NCBI GenBank assembly: GCA_009693255.1
Contig: SHXQ01000003.1
Span: 62,001-126,000, forward strand
Source: Methylotenera sp.
Lineage (GTDB): Bacteria; Pseudomonadota; Gammaproteobacteria; Burkholderiales; Methylophilaceae
Direction: 5' to 3'
DNA length: 64,000 nt
Shown here: positions 1 to 9,667 of the stretch, piece after piece
Layout: the number at the start of each line of letters is the position of its first letter
Position numbering within the stretch: position 1 is the first letter of the stretch
Position numbers and translations under genes: made by a program
Notes under the pieces: model-generated
Database searches by the model: none
Told to the model about the DNA's origin: nothing
The model's input: the letters and a program-made list of their open reading frames with translations, nothing else

Positions 1-748
1 TACTGGCCGTCAAGGCTTTAACCGAAATTTAAGTGTTGCAGAAATCATTAGTCAGCTTGCCATCGCTAACCGGTCGTTGCGACAAGAGGCTGGTTACGAT
101 ATGTTGCCGGCAGGTGAGCGCATCATTAGCAATGTGGTCATGATGGGCATGGGTGAGCCGCTGGCAAATTACGATAATGTCGTGACAGCCATGCAAATTA
201 TGTTGGACGATAATGCTTATGGTTTAAGTCGCCGTCGCGTCACACTTTCAACCAGCGGTATGGTGCCAGCAATGGATAAGCTAAAAGAAGATTGTCCGGT
301 TGCGCTTGCTGTTAGCTTACATGCGCCGAATGACGCCTTGCGTGATGTGATCGTACCGATTAACAAAAAATATCCACTAAAAGAGTTAATGGCGGCATGC
401 AATCGGTATTTAGAAAAAGCGCCGCGCGATTTTGTCACTTTTGAATATGTGATGCTAGATGGCGTGAATGATACTGTTGAACACGCGCATCAATTAGTAG
501 ACTTGGTTAAAAATGTCTCCTGTAAATTCAACTTAATTCCGTTTAATCCATTTCCAAATAGCGGCTACGGGACTTCTAAAGCCAACCATATGCGTGTATT
601 TAGGGATATTTTAATGCAAGCAGGGTATGTGGTGACGGTGCGTAAAACCCGTGGCGAAGATATTGATGCAGCTTGTGGGCAATTAGCTGGTAAGGTGTTG
701 GATAAAACCAAACGTACTGCGACTAGAATTGCAATTGAGGCGATTTAA
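1..748 (+). CDS. rlmN: 23S rRNA / tRNA adenine-C2 methyltransferase RlmN (5' truncated by window)
   Basis: Radical-SAM enzyme that methylates C2 of A2503 in 23S rRNA and A37 of some tRNAs. The frame is already open at base 2 ([10 protein letters not shown], the stretch just after the CxxxCxxC cluster cysteines), so the ORF-track start at 77 is only an internal Met and the cysteine triad lies outside the window. Visible are the SAM-binding GEP motif in [12 protein letters not shown] and, near the C terminus, the conserved resolving cysteine in [11 protein letters not shown]. The stop overlaps the ATG of a 27-codon remnant that precedes rodZ. Identity is firm; only the N-terminal part is missing. 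Confidence 0.96.
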   Translation, partial: TGRQGFNRNLSVAEIISQLAIANRSLRQEAGYDMLPAGERIISNVVMMGMGEPLANYDNVVTAMQIMLDDNAYGLSRRRVTLSTSGMVPAMDKLKEDCPVALAVSLHAPNDALRDVIVPINKKYPLKELMAACNRYLEKAPRDFVTFEYVMLDGVNDTVEHAHQLVDLVKNVSCKFNLIPFNPFPNSGYGTSKANHMRVFRDILMQAGYVVTVRKTRGEDIDAACGQLAGKVLDKTKRTATRIAIEAI

Positions 749-831
749 TGAGGCTTGATATGAACATCTTAGAATTAAGACGAAAATATCCAGAGTCTGA
801 GCAAACCAAGCTATTACAGGGTGGAAAATAA
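748..831 (+). pseudogene. 27-codon ORF, probable C-terminal remnant of pilF
   Basis: A short ORF ([27 protein letters not shown]) starts on the rlmN stop (taATG) and ends two bases before rodZ. It is too short for the ORF track. In many beta- and gammaproteobacteria the lipoprotein gene pilF/pilW (type IV pilus secretin assembly) sits exactly between rlmN and rodZ, and PilF proteins commonly end in a stretch like LRR(K/R)(F/Y)PES with a few residues to follow. The match in position, frame and C-terminal wording suggests that pilF was removed by an internal deletion that kept translational coupling. It could alternatively be a leader peptide; that is less likely. Confidence 0.5.
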
Positions 832-833
832 CC

Positions 834-1847
834 ATGACTGATGATGTAGTAAGCAGTCCCGCCGTATCAGAGCCTACGGGAATTTCATTCTTGGGCGAAG
901 TGTTTTCTTCTGCTAGACGCGGTAAAAAGCTCTCAGTAAAAGAGGTATCTAATAAATTACGCCTAAGTATTAAGCAAATTGAAGCCTTAGAAAATAATGA
1001 TTTTGCAGCCTTACCGCAAGCTATGATTACGCGTGGTTTTATTCGTAATTATGCGCGTTTGCTAGAAGTTGATGCCGAGCCTTTACTTGAGCATTATCGT
1101 GCGTGTGTGCCAGATGTTTTGCCTGGAGCATTGACCGTGAAAACCTCTATCCATCAAGTCGCGATAACTAACAGTAGTCAAGCTTGGCCTAAATATACCG
1201 TCAGTAGCATTTTGTTGTTATCGGTCTTGTTGGTATGGTTTATTTATAGCCAGCACTTGCCAGAGCAAGTAAAGGCGCCTGTCGAAGCCGTGGTAGATGC
1301 CAGTACAAACAACGTAGCGTCTGTTGCCGTTGCGCTACCAGAAATAGCGCTACCAGTCGCTGAGCGCAAAGCAGAAAGCGTTGAGGCAATAAGTCCGGAG
1401 AAAGAGCTGGCAACTACTGCTGTTGCACAGAGCGCTACAGCAGTTAAAGAAAATGTGGCGCCCACAACGCCGTTAGCAAATCCTACACAGAGTGTGCAAT
1501 TGCGACCTTCGACGGATGTAGATTTTAGTACATTAAAAGAAAATGCTGGAAAATCTGCTCAGCAAGCACTTGTTGCTAACGAAAAAGTGAACGTGAGCGA
1601 TCTGACAAGTAGCAAGAATGTTAGTTTCTCAGCGTCAGAAGACTCTTGGGTGCAAGTGAAAGACAAGTCGGGTAAGGTTATATTCGAAAAAAAGTTGGCG
1701 GCAAATAGTACTGATAATTTTGATGGCCAGCCACCCTTCAAGTTATGGATAGGTAATGCCAAAGCAACGACGTTGACATTTTTAGGTCAGCCAGTAGATT
1801 TGACTGGCAAGACTAAAAATAATGTGGCGCGCATTACCCTTGAGTAG
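834..1847 (+). CDS. rodZ: RodZ-type cytoskeletal / cell-shape protein
   Basis: Inner-membrane protein that links MreB filaments to the elongation machinery. Residues about 16-85 form the XRE-like helix-turn-helix (GEVFSSARRGKKLSVKEVSNKL and following), residues 121-139 are a single membrane span (YTVSSILLLSVLLVWFIYS), then comes a low-complexity Ala/Val/Glu-rich periplasmic linker, and about 255-335 is the C-terminal DUF4115 domain. The length of 337 aa is normal. It lies between rlmN and ispG, the usual proteobacterial order, and is followed 16 bp later by ispG, so it is probably cotranscribed. Confidence 0.92.
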   Translation: MTDDVVSSPAVSEPTGISFLGEVFSSARRGKKLSVKEVSNKLRLSIKQIEALENNDFAALPQAMITRGFIRNYARLLEVDAEPLLEHYRACVPDVLPGALTVKTSIHQVAITNSSQAWPKYTVSSILLLSVLLVWFIYSQHLPEQVKAPVEAVVDASTNNVASVAVALPEIALPVAERKAESVEAISPEKELATTAVAQSATAVKENVAPTTPLANPTQSVQLRPSTDVDFSTLKENAGKSAQQALVANEKVNVSDLTSSKNVSFSASEDSWVQVKDKSGKVIFEKKLAANSTDNFDGQPPFKLWIGNAKATTLTFLGQPVDLTGKTKNNVARITLE

Positions 1848-1863
1848 TCTTTAGGAGCAATCG

Positions 1864-3192
1864 TTGAATTTATTTCACCTTAATCAGCCACGAAAAACTT
1901 TGCAGGTAATGATAGGTCATGTGCCTGTGGGTGGTGGTTTGGCGGGTACGCAGCCAAGTCCTGTGGTGGTGCAAAGTATGACCAATACCGATACCGCAGA
2001 TGCGCCAGCAACGATTAAACAAGTATTTGAGTTATGGCAAGCAGGTAGTGAGGTTGTGCGTATTACCGTCAATTCACCAGAAGCCGCTGCACAAGTGGCT
2101 AATATTCGACGCGGTTTAGATGCTTTAGGCTGTAATGTGCCGCTAGTGGGTGATTTTCATTACAACGGTCATAAACTATTGGCGCAGTATCCTGATTGTG
2201 CAGCAGCGCTTGCCAAGTACCGTATCAATCCAGGTAATGTAGGCAAAGGTTCTAAACGGGATGAGCAATTTGCGGCCATGATAGACGCGGCTATTCAGTA
2301 TAAAAAAGCGGTGCGTATTGGCGTTAATTGGGGCAGTTTAGACCAAGCAAAAATGGCGCAGATGATGGATGATAATGCTAAGTTGGCTACGCCATTATCG
2401 TCAGATGCCTTGATGCGCGAGGCCTTAATTCAATCAGCACTTGAAAGTGCGCAGCAAGCCGTTGCATTAGGCTTGTCGCCTAATCAAATCATTATTTCTT
2501 GCAAGGTTAGTAATGTGCAAGATTTGGTTAAAGTCTATGCTGATTTAGCTAGTCGCAGTGATTATCCCTTGCACTTAGGCTTGACAGAGGCTGGTATGGG
2601 TTCTAAAGGTATCGTGGCTTCTACCGCCGCGCTAGCCTTACTATTACAGCAAGGTATCGGCAATACCATCCGCGTATCTTTAACGCCAGAGCCTAACGAG
2701 TCACGCATTAAAGAAGTGATTGTCGCCCAAGAGATTTTGCAAACTATGGGCATACGGTCATTTACGCCTTTAGTCACTGCCTGCCCCGGTTGCGGTCGCA
2801 CTACTTCAACCTACTTTCAAGAGTTGGCGATGCAAATTCAAAGTTATTTGCGTAATCAAATGCCGGTGTGGCGTGAGCGCTATGCTGGCGTTGAAAATAT
2901 GAGTGTTGCGGTGATGGGTTGCGTGGTGAATGGTCCAGGTGAATCAAAATTGGCGAATATTGGCATTAGCTTGCCTGGCACAGGTGAGACGCCAGTCGCG
3001 CCAGTATTTGTTGATGGCGAAAAAACCGTCACCTTAAAAGGTCACCATATTGCACAAGAATTTCAGGCGATAGTGGAGCATTATGTGCAAACCAATTATG
3101 CCGCCGGCGCTAGGTTGCATCAGCCCAATGAGCCTACTAAAATAAAGGGCTTAAGCCCTACCAATAAAACAATTCCAATTAAAGTAGTGTAG
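1864..3192 (+). CDS. ispG: 4-hydroxy-3-methylbut-2-en-1-yl diphosphate synthase (IspG/GcpE)
   Basis: Penultimate step of the MEP isoprenoid pathway: reductive conversion of MEcPP to HMBPP by a [4Fe-4S] enzyme. Cluster ligands are visible in [13 protein letters not shown] (about residue 307) and [15 protein letters not shown] (about 351), and the substrate-binding N-terminal stretch [14 protein letters not shown] is typical. The TTG start at 1864 is chosen because TAGGAG lies at the right distance and no in-frame ATG precedes the conserved N terminus. At 442 aa it is of the longer proteobacterial type with an insert. hisS follows after 2 bp. ispD and ispF of the same pathway are at 54 kb. Confidence 0.96.
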   Translation: MNLFHLNQPRKTLQVMIGHVPVGGGLAGTQPSPVVVQSMTNTDTADAPATIKQVFELWQAGSEVVRITVNSPEAAAQVANIRRGLDALGCNVPLVGDFHYNGHKLLAQYPDCAAALAKYRINPGNVGKGSKRDEQFAAMIDAAIQYKKAVRIGVNWGSLDQAKMAQMMDDNAKLATPLSSDALMREALIQSALESAQQAVALGLSPNQIIISCKVSNVQDLVKVYADLASRSDYPLHLGLTEAGMGSKGIVASTAALALLLQQGIGNTIRVSLTPEPNESRIKEVIVAQEILQTMGIRSFTPLVTACPGCGRTTSTYFQELAMQIQSYLRNQMPVWRERYAGVENMSVAVMGCVVNGPGESKLANIGISLPGTGETPVAPVFVDGEKTVTLKGHHIAQEFQAIVEHYVQTNYAAGARLHQPNEPTKIKGLSPTNKTIPIKVV

Positions 3193-3194
3193 TT

Positions 3195-4484
3195 ATGGTT
3201 GAAAATTCAACAAAAATTAAGCCCACAAAATTTCAAAGTATTAAAGGTTTTTACGACATTCTGCCTGAACATACGCCGCTTTGGTTCAAGCTAGAGGACA
3301 CAGCGCGCCGAGTACTGGCGCAGTACGGCTATAAAAATATTCGCATGCCTTTGGTTGAGCCTACCGATTTATTTGTGCGTTCTGTGGGTGAGCATACCGA
3401 TATCGTCGAAAAAGAAATGTACGCTTGGAAAGATGCGCTGAACGGCGACAAACTGACCTTGCGACCGGAAGGCACTGCCGGCTGCGTGCGGGCGGTGATA
3501 GAAAGCAATCTGACCTATAACAGCCCAGTTCGGTTGTGGTATAGCGGGGCTATGTTTAGGCACGAAAATGTGCAAAAAGGCCGTCAACGACAATTTCATC
3601 AGGTGGGTGTTGAGGCTTTTGGTTTTGATAGCCCGCAAGTGGATGCTGAGCAAATTGTCATGCTTGCAAGGCTTTGGCGCGAACTTGGCATTAAAGAGGT
3701 TGAGTTGCAAATTAACAGTATAGGCGATGCGCATGAGCGTGCTGAATATCGCAATGTGCTGATTGCTTACTTTGAGCAACACCTAGATTTATTAGATGAA
3801 GATGCGAAACGTCGTTTATACACCAATCCACTGCGTATTTTGGACACTAAAAACCCGCGCATGCAAGCACTATGTGAGGCAGCACCAAAGCTGATAGATG
3901 GTTTGGGTGAGGCTAGCCGTAGTCATTTTTCTGGCCTTTGTCGATTATTAGATGCTGCCGGTATTGCTTACTTAATCAATGCGCGTTTGGTGCGTGGTTT
4001 AGATTATTACAACCGTACCGTGTTCGAATGGGTCACGACAAAACTAGGTGCGCAAGGCACCATTGCTGGCGGTGGTCGCTATGATGCCTTGGTCGAGCGT
4101 TTAGGCGGCGAGGCAACACCTGCTTGTGGTTTTGGTATTGGCTTAGAACGGGTATTTTTACTGATGCAGGAATATGGCGTAATGGCAGATGATGCGCCAG
4201 ATGTGTATTTAGTTAATGTAGGCATATTGGCTGAAAATCAAGCATTCACCATCAGCGAAATATTACGCAACGCAGGTTTAAATGTAGTCTTGCATGCAGG
4301 CGGCGGTAGTTTTAAATCACAAATGAAAAAGGCAGATAGAAGCCAAGCCCGCTACGCCTTGATATTAGGCGATGATGAAGTGGCTAACCAGCAAGTCACC
4401 TTAAAACCAATGCTAGCCTCAGTTAAGGGCGAGCAGCAGCAATGTAGTGTGGAAGATGCTATTAGCTATTTAACGGCGAATTAA
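3195..4484 (+). CDS. hisS: Histidyl-tRNA synthetase
   Basis: Class II aminoacyl-tRNA synthetase that charges tRNA-His. The N-terminal signature KGFYDILPEHTPLWFKLE, motif 2 region FRHENVQKGRQRQFHQVGVE, the histidine-specific GLDYYNRTVFEWV and motif 3 GFGIGLERVFLLM appear in order; the C-terminal ~95 residues form the anticodon-binding domain. Length (429 aa) is usual. It starts 2 bp after ispG, a very common ispG-hisS pairing, so translational coupling is likely. The HisZ paralogue that regulates HisG is encoded at 21.9 kb. Confidence 0.97.
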   Translation: MVENSTKIKPTKFQSIKGFYDILPEHTPLWFKLEDTARRVLAQYGYKNIRMPLVEPTDLFVRSVGEHTDIVEKEMYAWKDALNGDKLTLRPEGTAGCVRAVIESNLTYNSPVRLWYSGAMFRHENVQKGRQRQFHQVGVEAFGFDSPQVDAEQIVMLARLWRELGIKEVELQINSIGDAHERAEYRNVLIAYFEQHLDLLDEDAKRRLYTNPLRILDTKNPRMQALCEAAPKLIDGLGEASRSHFSGLCRLLDAAGIAYLINARLVRGLDYYNRTVFEWVTTKLGAQGTIAGGGRYDALVERLGGEATPACGFGIGLERVFLLMQEYGVMADDAPDVYLVNVGILAENQAFTISEILRNAGLNVVLHAGGGSFKSQMKKADRSQARYALILGDDEVANQQVTLKPMLASVKGEQQQCSVEDAISYLTAN

Positions 4485-4510
4485 AGATTGATTGAGATAT
4501 TCAAAGGTGA

Positions 4511-5428
4511 ATGAATTGCATGGCCACTAACCTGAATAAAGCTAGCCCATTGTTGCAATTACAGCAGCTCAGCATTGCACCTAAAAAAATGCCCACGCGC
4601 TTGTTAGTCAACAATGTGAGCTTGACTATCGAGGTGGGAAAAACCACTTGTGTGGTTGGCGAATCAGGCAGCGGGAAAAGTTTAACCGCCTTATCTATCA
4701 TGGGATTATTGTCTCAACAGCTACAATTGACTGCGGGTAAGGTGTTGTTTAATGATGGGCAATCTGGTGAGCAAGATTTAACCAAGCTTGATGAAGCGAA
4801 TTTACGAAAAATTCGTGGCGCAAAGATTGCGATGATTTTTCAGGAGCCGATGACATCACTAAATCCGGTGCTGACCATTGGTTATCAGATTGGTGAAAGT
4901 TTGACCACCCATTTGGGTGTTAAGGGCGATCAGTTAAAAGCTAAAATTGCCAGTTTGCTAGAAATGGTGGGAATTCCTGCTGGTCGCGCCAATAATTACC
5001 CAGATGAACTATCTGGTGGTCAGCGGCAACGCGTCATGATCGCCATGAGTATTGCTTGTGAGCCGCGTTTGCTGATTGCGGATGAGCCAACGACCGCCTT
5101 AGATGTGACGGTGCAGGCACAAATACTTAAGTTGTTGGACGAACTTAAAACGCGCATGAATATGGGTATGCTATTTATTACGCACGATTTTGGTGTGGTG
5201 GCGGATATAGCGGACTATGTTGCGGTGATGTTCAGAGGTGAAATTGTCGAGTCTGGGACGAAAATGCAGGTGCTGAATAAGCCGCAGCACCCTTACACGC
5301 AAGCATTGCTGGCATGCGTGCCGGATGCTGAAGGTAAGAAACCACTGAAGCCCATTGATTATGCGTGGTTGCCAGAAAATCAGCAAATACTGCAGACTAG
5401 TGCGCAAAATTTAAAGACTGCCGCATGA
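4511..5428 (+). CDS. Peptide/nickel-type ABC transporter ATP-binding protein (DppD-like)
   Basis: Cytoplasmic ATPase of an oligopeptide/dipeptide/nickel importer family. Walker A GESGSGKS (about residue 53), Q-loop IFQEPMTSLNPV, signature LSGGQRQRV, Walker B LLIADEPTTALD and the H-loop FITHDF are all intact. The C-terminal HPYTQALLACVPD stretch is the oligo_HPY domain of peptide-type ABC ATPases. It overlaps the next ATPase gene by 4 bp (ATGA), giving a DppD/DppF-like pair. No permease or binding protein is in the window, so the substrate cannot be read; the pair could be a split YejF. Confidence 0.85.
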   Translation: MNCMATNLNKASPLLQLQQLSIAPKKMPTRLLVNNVSLTIEVGKTTCVVGESGSGKSLTALSIMGLLSQQLQLTAGKVLFNDGQSGEQDLTKLDEANLRKIRGAKIAMIFQEPMTSLNPVLTIGYQIGESLTTHLGVKGDQLKAKIASLLEMVGIPAGRANNYPDELSGGQRQRVMIAMSIACEPRLLIADEPTTALDVTVQAQILKLLDELKTRMNMGMLFITHDFGVVADIADYVAVMFRGEIVESGTKMQVLNKPQHPYTQALLACVPDAEGKKPLKPIDYAWLPENQQILQTSAQNLKTAA

Positions 5429-6234
5429 CTACGCCCATATTACAGGCCAATAATTTAGTTAAAACTTATACGCAACGTAGCGGTAAATTTGGCTTTGGCA
5501 CTAGCCTGGTAAAGGCCTTGGATGACGTCAGTATCAGTTTGACTGAAGGTAAAACGCTTGCCGTGGTCGGTGAATCTGGCAGTGGTAAATCCACCTTGGC
5601 ACGTTGTCTGTTACAATTGCAACCCTTAGACAGTGGTGAAGTGCTGTTTGCGGGTCAAGACCTTGCTAAATTAGACGGCGCAGCACTTAGAGTAGTGCGT
5701 AAAAACCTGCAAATGGTCTTTCAAGATCCATTTGCCTCGCTTAATCCACGCATGCGGGTGGGTGAGATTGTTGGCGAAGGGCTGCTTATTCATGGTTTAG
5801 GCAGTGGTGCAGAGCAGCAAAGAAAAGTAATTGCTATGTTAAATCGGGTAGGCTTAACCGAAGCGGATATGCAAAAATATCCCCATGAGTTTTCTGGTGG
5901 ACAAAGGCAGCGTGTAGGCATCGCCCGCGCATTGGTGCTTCAGCCTAAGGTGGTGGTGTGTGATGAGCCGGTTTCTGCATTAGATGTGTCGATTCAGGCG
6001 CAGATATTGTTGTTACTAAAAGAGTTGCAAGCTGAAATGGCCTTGAGTTATTTATTCATCAGCCATGATTTACGTGTCGTACGCCATATTGCAGATGACA
6101 TCGTCGTGATGCACCAGGGAAAAATTGTAGAATATGGTGCTGTGGTGGATATTTACCAACAACCGCAACATGAATATACGCGTAATTTACTTGCAGCCAT
6201 GCCCGGAAAATATATGGCTTTGGTCGGAAATTAG
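5425..6234 (+). CDS. Peptide/nickel-type ABC transporter ATP-binding protein (DppF-like)
   Basis: Second ATPase of the pair, translationally coupled to the previous gene by an ATGA overlap. Walker A GESGSGKST, Q-loop VFQDPFASLNPRM, signature FSGGQRQRVGIARAL, Walker B VVVCDEPVSALD and FISHDLRVV are complete. It has 269 aa, slightly short for DppF, but carries the oligo_HPY tail (HEYTRNLLAAMPG). Permease and solute-binding partners must be encoded elsewhere, if present. An exact 12-bp palindrome (AGGCTCGAGCCT) overlaps its stop codon. Confidence 0.85.
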   Translation: MTTPILQANNLVKTYTQRSGKFGFGTSLVKALDDVSISLTEGKTLAVVGESGSGKSTLARCLLQLQPLDSGEVLFAGQDLAKLDGAALRVVRKNLQMVFQDPFASLNPRMRVGEIVGEGLLIHGLGSGAEQQRKVIAMLNRVGLTEADMQKYPHEFSGGQRQRVGIARALVLQPKVVVCDEPVSALDVSIQAQILLLLKELQAEMALSYLFISHDLRVVRHIADDIVVMHQGKIVEYGAVVDIYQQPQHEYTRNLLAAMPGKYMALVGN

Positions 6235-6304
6235 GCTCGAGCCTGATATTTTGAATATAGAAAACAGTTAAATAAACTTAGATTAAGAAAATTAGGAAAA
6301 AGCA

Positions 6305-6928
6305 ATGGCATATGATTTAGAAGAGCAAGAACAGTTAGACGAGTTTAAAGCTTGGTGGAAACAAAATGGGGCGATGATTAGCACGTTGCTGATTGCTTTG
6401 TTAGTGGCTTATATTACTTTTCAGGGCTGGCATTACTATCAAAACAAGCAAGCTGTTGAAGCTTCTACGCAGTATCAAGAATTGTTAGTGACCGAAGGAA
6501 AAGATTTAAAAATCATACAAGCAAAGTCAACGGCCTTAATGGAAGGCTTCAGCGGAACGCCTTACGCAGGCCGTGCCGCATTATTTGCAGCTAGAGCCAA
6601 TTATCAAGCCAATGAAATTAAAAGTGCAAAAGCGCAGTTAGACTGGACTATTAAAAATGCAAAAGAAACGGCTATTAGTGCTTTAGCTAGTTTGCAGTTA
6701 GCTAATATTTTAGCTGAAGAAAAAGACTTTGCTGGGGCATTGAAATTACTTAATGCCTCACATGATGCCGGTTTTGATGGGTTGTTTTCTGATCTAAAAG
6801 GGGATATTTTGGTTGGTCTAGGTAAAAATGTAGAGGCAAAAGAAGCCTATCAGCAAGCCTTGACTAAGTTGGAGCCAAAAGGAAAATTTCGTGCACTAAC
6901 GCAGCAAAAACTTGAGTCGCTAGGTTAA
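6305..6928 (+). CDS. yfgM: YfgM-type ancillary SecYEG translocon protein
   Basis: Membrane-anchored periplasmic TPR-like protein, in E. coli associated with PpiD and SecYEG and implicated in periplasmic chaperone traffic. The cytoplasmic N terminus MAYDLEEQEQLDEFKAWWKQNG is the family signature, followed by one membrane span at about residues 24-43 and an Ala-rich helical repeat domain to the end (207 aa, normal). It sits directly before bamB and der, the conserved yfgM-bamB-der order. Confidence 0.92.
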   Translation: MAYDLEEQEQLDEFKAWWKQNGAMISTLLIALLVAYITFQGWHYYQNKQAVEASTQYQELLVTEGKDLKIIQAKSTALMEGFSGTPYAGRAALFAARANYQANEIKSAKAQLDWTIKNAKETAISALASLQLANILAEEKDFAGALKLLNASHDAGFDGLFSDLKGDILVGLGKNVEAKEAYQQALTKLEPKGKFRALTQQKLESLG

Positions 6929-6976
6929 TATTTTCTTCTTTAAATCATTAATCTTCAATAAATAAGCTGGAGTGCT

Positions 6977-8170
6977 GTGTTGTTATTACCTCAATATAAA
7001 AATGCATTATTCGTTTTAATTGCTATCTCTAGTCTGTTGCTCATGTCTGCATGTAGCGTTATTGGTGAGTTGAAAACGGACATCACTGACCGAGTCATGG
7101 GTCGCGTGGGGGCGGATGCACCTGACCCATTAACTGAGATTAAAGAAACGTATGTTAGCAAGTTGCTATGGCAAACAAAAGTTGGCGCATCTAAAGACTT
7201 TGATTTCTCGCCAGTGGTGGAAGCAGGCTACGCATATGTGGCCAGTGCTACAGGTGAAATAGTTAAGTTAGATGCCGTCACCGGCAAGCAAGAGTGGCGC
7301 GTTAATGCCGGAGAAGTGTTGTCCGGTGGTGTTGGTGTTGGTGGAAGTCTGGTGATGGTCGGTACGCAAAAAGGCATTGTTTACGCCTATGACATTGCTG
7401 GCAAGCTACAATGGAAATCAAAACTAAGCAGCGAAGTATTAAGTGCCCCTAAGTATTTTGATGGACTAGTAATTGTTCGCACCGGCGATAGTCATATTTA
7501 TGGCATTAATGCTAATGATGGTAGTCGTAAATGGGTGTATGACCGCGCCAGTCCAGCGCTTACCTTACGCAGTAGCGCTGGTGTGGTCGTTGATGGAGGT
7601 GCTGTTTATGCGGGCTTTGGCGGAGGTAAGCTGATTGCCGTGCGGGCAGATAACGGAAAAATGTTATGGGAAGCCTCAGTCGCCCAACCTAAAGGCGTGA
7701 CAGAGATCGAACGTATTGCTGATATCACTAGTTTACCGGTAGTCGATGGCCCGCTAATTTATGCGGTTGCTTATCAAGGCCGCATCGCCGCGGTTGATAG
7801 AGCTTCAGGTCGCGTGGTATGGAATCGCGAAATTTCGAGCTTATCTGGCTTAAGTGTAGAAGATGGCCGTATTTTTGTGTCGCATACTGCGGGCTCAGTG
7901 TATGCGCTTGATTACAGCACGGGTAAAACTTTTTGGCGACAAGCCGCGCTTAAAAACCGTCAGTTATCGGTACCAGTGCCTATGGGTAGTTTGACTGCTG
8001 TCGGTGATTTAGAAGGGTACGTGCACATGCTGAGTCGTGATGATGGCGCCTTAGTGTCTAGAATTAAAGTGGATGACAGCTCTGTGATGCCTAAAATGGC
8101 GCTGATTAATAGTAATACGGTGTTAGCACAAACGCGAGATGGCGGCGTTTACGCCATTCAAGTTAAGTAA
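6977..8170 (+). CDS. bamB: Outer membrane assembly lipoprotein BamB
   Basis: Subunit of the BAM complex that inserts beta-barrel proteins into the outer membrane. Starts at GTG with GGAG upstream; the N terminus is a lipoprotein signal peptide with lipobox LLMSAC (Cys at about residue 26). The rest is an eight-bladed PQQ-like beta-propeller with repeated patterns such as GEIVKLDAVTGKQEWR and GRIAAVDRASGRVVWNR. Length 397 aa fits the family. BamD, its partner, is encoded at 10.6 kb on the other strand. Confidence 0.95.
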   Translation: MLLLPQYKNALFVLIAISSLLLMSACSVIGELKTDITDRVMGRVGADAPDPLTEIKETYVSKLLWQTKVGASKDFDFSPVVEAGYAYVASATGEIVKLDAVTGKQEWRVNAGEVLSGGVGVGGSLVMVGTQKGIVYAYDIAGKLQWKSKLSSEVLSAPKYFDGLVIVRTGDSHIYGINANDGSRKWVYDRASPALTLRSSAGVVVDGGAVYAGFGGGKLIAVRADNGKMLWEASVAQPKGVTEIERIADITSLPVVDGPLIYAVAYQGRIAAVDRASGRVVWNREISSLSGLSVEDGRIFVSHTAGSVYALDYSTGKTFWRQAALKNRQLSVPVPMGSLTAVGDLEGYVHMLSRDDGALVSRIKVDDSSVMPKMALINSNTVLAQTRDGGVYAIQVK

Positions 8171-8212
8171 ACCCAAGAGCAATCTAGCTCAAGAATTATA
8201 TAGAAGAGTTTC

Positions 8213-9667
8213 ATGTTACCTACCCTAGTTTTGGTTGGCCGACCCAACGTCGGAAAATCTACATTATTTAATCGCCTAACTAAAAGCCGCGACGCACTGG
8301 TTGCCGACTTGCCAGGGCTTACGCGTGACCGCCATTATGGACGTGGCGTAGGCGCCAGTCAGCCCTATTTGGTAGTGGATACTGGAGGTTTTGAGCCTAA
8401 TACCGACAGTGGCATCCTTAAAGCGATGGCGGTACAAACCTTATTGGCGATTGATGAAGCCGATGTGATTATCTTTATCGTTGATGGACGTCAAGGCGCT
8501 ACGCCACAAGATATGGAAATCGCCAATCGTTTGCGTCGGAGTAAATGTCCAGTATTACTCGCGGTGAATAAAACGGAAGGTATGAACAAAGCTGTTGTCA
8601 GTGCGGAATTCCATGAATTAGGTTTGGGTGACCCGTTGTCAATATCCTCCGCGCATGGTGAAGGTGTGAAAGATATTATTGATTTAGCGCTTGAGAGCTT
8701 TCAAGTGATTGAAGAAGAGCCTGAACTAGATCAAACTGGTGATAGAGTGCCGAAAGTGGCGATTGTTGGCCGCCCTAACGTCGGAAAATCAACCTTAGTT
8801 AACGCCTTACTAGGGGAAGATCGCGTCATCGCTTTTGACGAACCGGGCACGACACGTGATTCTATCTCGATTGATTTAGAAAAAAATGGTAAACATTACA
8901 CGCTGATCGATACCGCTGGTGTGCGTAAGCGCGGTCGCGTGTTAGAAGCGATTGAAAAATTCTCAGTCATTAAAACCATACAGTCGATTGAAGAAGCGAA
9001 TGTGGTGATTTTGGTGGTGGATGCACAAGAAGGCATCACCGAGCAAGATGCACACGTCGCCGCCTATATATTAGAAGCCGGTCGTGCACTGGTGGTAGCG
9101 ATTAACAAATGGGATGGCTTAAAAGAAGAAGAGCGCGATTGGGTGAAACGTGAAATTGACCGTAAATTGATGTTTTTAGATTTTGCTGAGTTTCATTACA
9201 TTTCAGCGCTACGTAAAAAAGGCCTGCCAGAATTATTTAAGTCGGTGGATATTGCCTTTAAAGCCGCGTTTGCTAAATTAGCCACACCGCAACTTACGCG
9301 CGTGCTGATTGACGCGCTACAACAGCATCAACCGCCTATCAGCAAGGGTATACGCCCTAAATTACGCTATGCGCACCAAGGCGGTAGCAATCCACCGATT
9401 GTGGTCATACATGGTAACCATGTCGATGGCGTAAAAGACGCTTATACCAGATTTTTGGAAAAGACTTTTCGCAGAACATTCCAGCTATCAGGCACACCGC
9501 TGCGCGTGCAATACAAGCAAGGTAGCAACCCGTTCGCTGAAGATGAGGATAAGCGTAAGCCAGGCGAAGGTATCGTCAGTATGCGCCGTCGTAAAACGGC
9601 CCATAGAGCCGAATTAAAAGCCAAAAAAGTGGTGGAAGATAAAGATAGAAGCGCTAAAAAGCGTTAA
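8213..9667 (+). CDS. der: Ribosome biogenesis GTPase Der (EngA)
   Basis: Essential GTPase for 50S subunit maturation. Two tandem G domains are present: [14 protein letters not shown] at about residue 9 and [15 protein letters not shown] at about 185, each with DTGG/DTAG and NKxxG/NKWDG motifs, then a KH-like C-terminal domain. The 484-aa length includes a basic tail ([12 protein letters not shown]) that binds the ribosome. In many betaproteobacteria hfq follows der directly; here hfq is 8.4 kb away. Its stop overlaps the stop of the minus-strand M48 relic. Confidence 0.97.
   Translation: MLPTLVLVGRPNVGKSTLFNRLTKSRDALVADLPGLTRDRHYGRGVGASQPYLVVDTGGFEPNTDSGILKAMAVQTLLAIDEADVIIFIVDGRQGATPQDMEIANRLRRSKCPVLLAVNKTEGMNKAVVSAEFHELGLGDPLSISSAHGEGVKDIIDLALESFQVIEEEPELDQTGDRVPKVAIVGRPNVGKSTLVNALLGEDRVIAFDEPGTTRDSISIDLEKNGKHYTLIDTAGVRKRGRVLEAIEKFSVIKTIQSIEEANVVILVVDAQEGITEQDAHVAAYILEAGRALVVAINKWDGLKEEERDWVKREIDRKLMFLDFAEFHYISALRKKGLPELFKSVDIAFKAAFAKLATPQLTRVLIDALQQHQPPISKGIRPKLRYAHQGGSNPPIVVIHGNHVDGVKDAYTRFLEKTFRRTFQLSGTPLRVQYKQGSNPFAEDEDKRKPGEGIVSMRRRKTAHRAELKAKKVVEDKDRSAKKR

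Noticed and set aside
3369-3782. 137-aa minus-strand ORF inside hisS
   Set aside because: Fully antisense to hisS catalytic motifs; no independent support.
6232-6243. 12-bp perfect palindrome AGGCTCGAGCCT at the end of the second ABC ATPase gene
   Set aside because: No loop to form a stable hairpin and no U run; could be a chance XhoI-like palindrome, so not called a terminator or operator.
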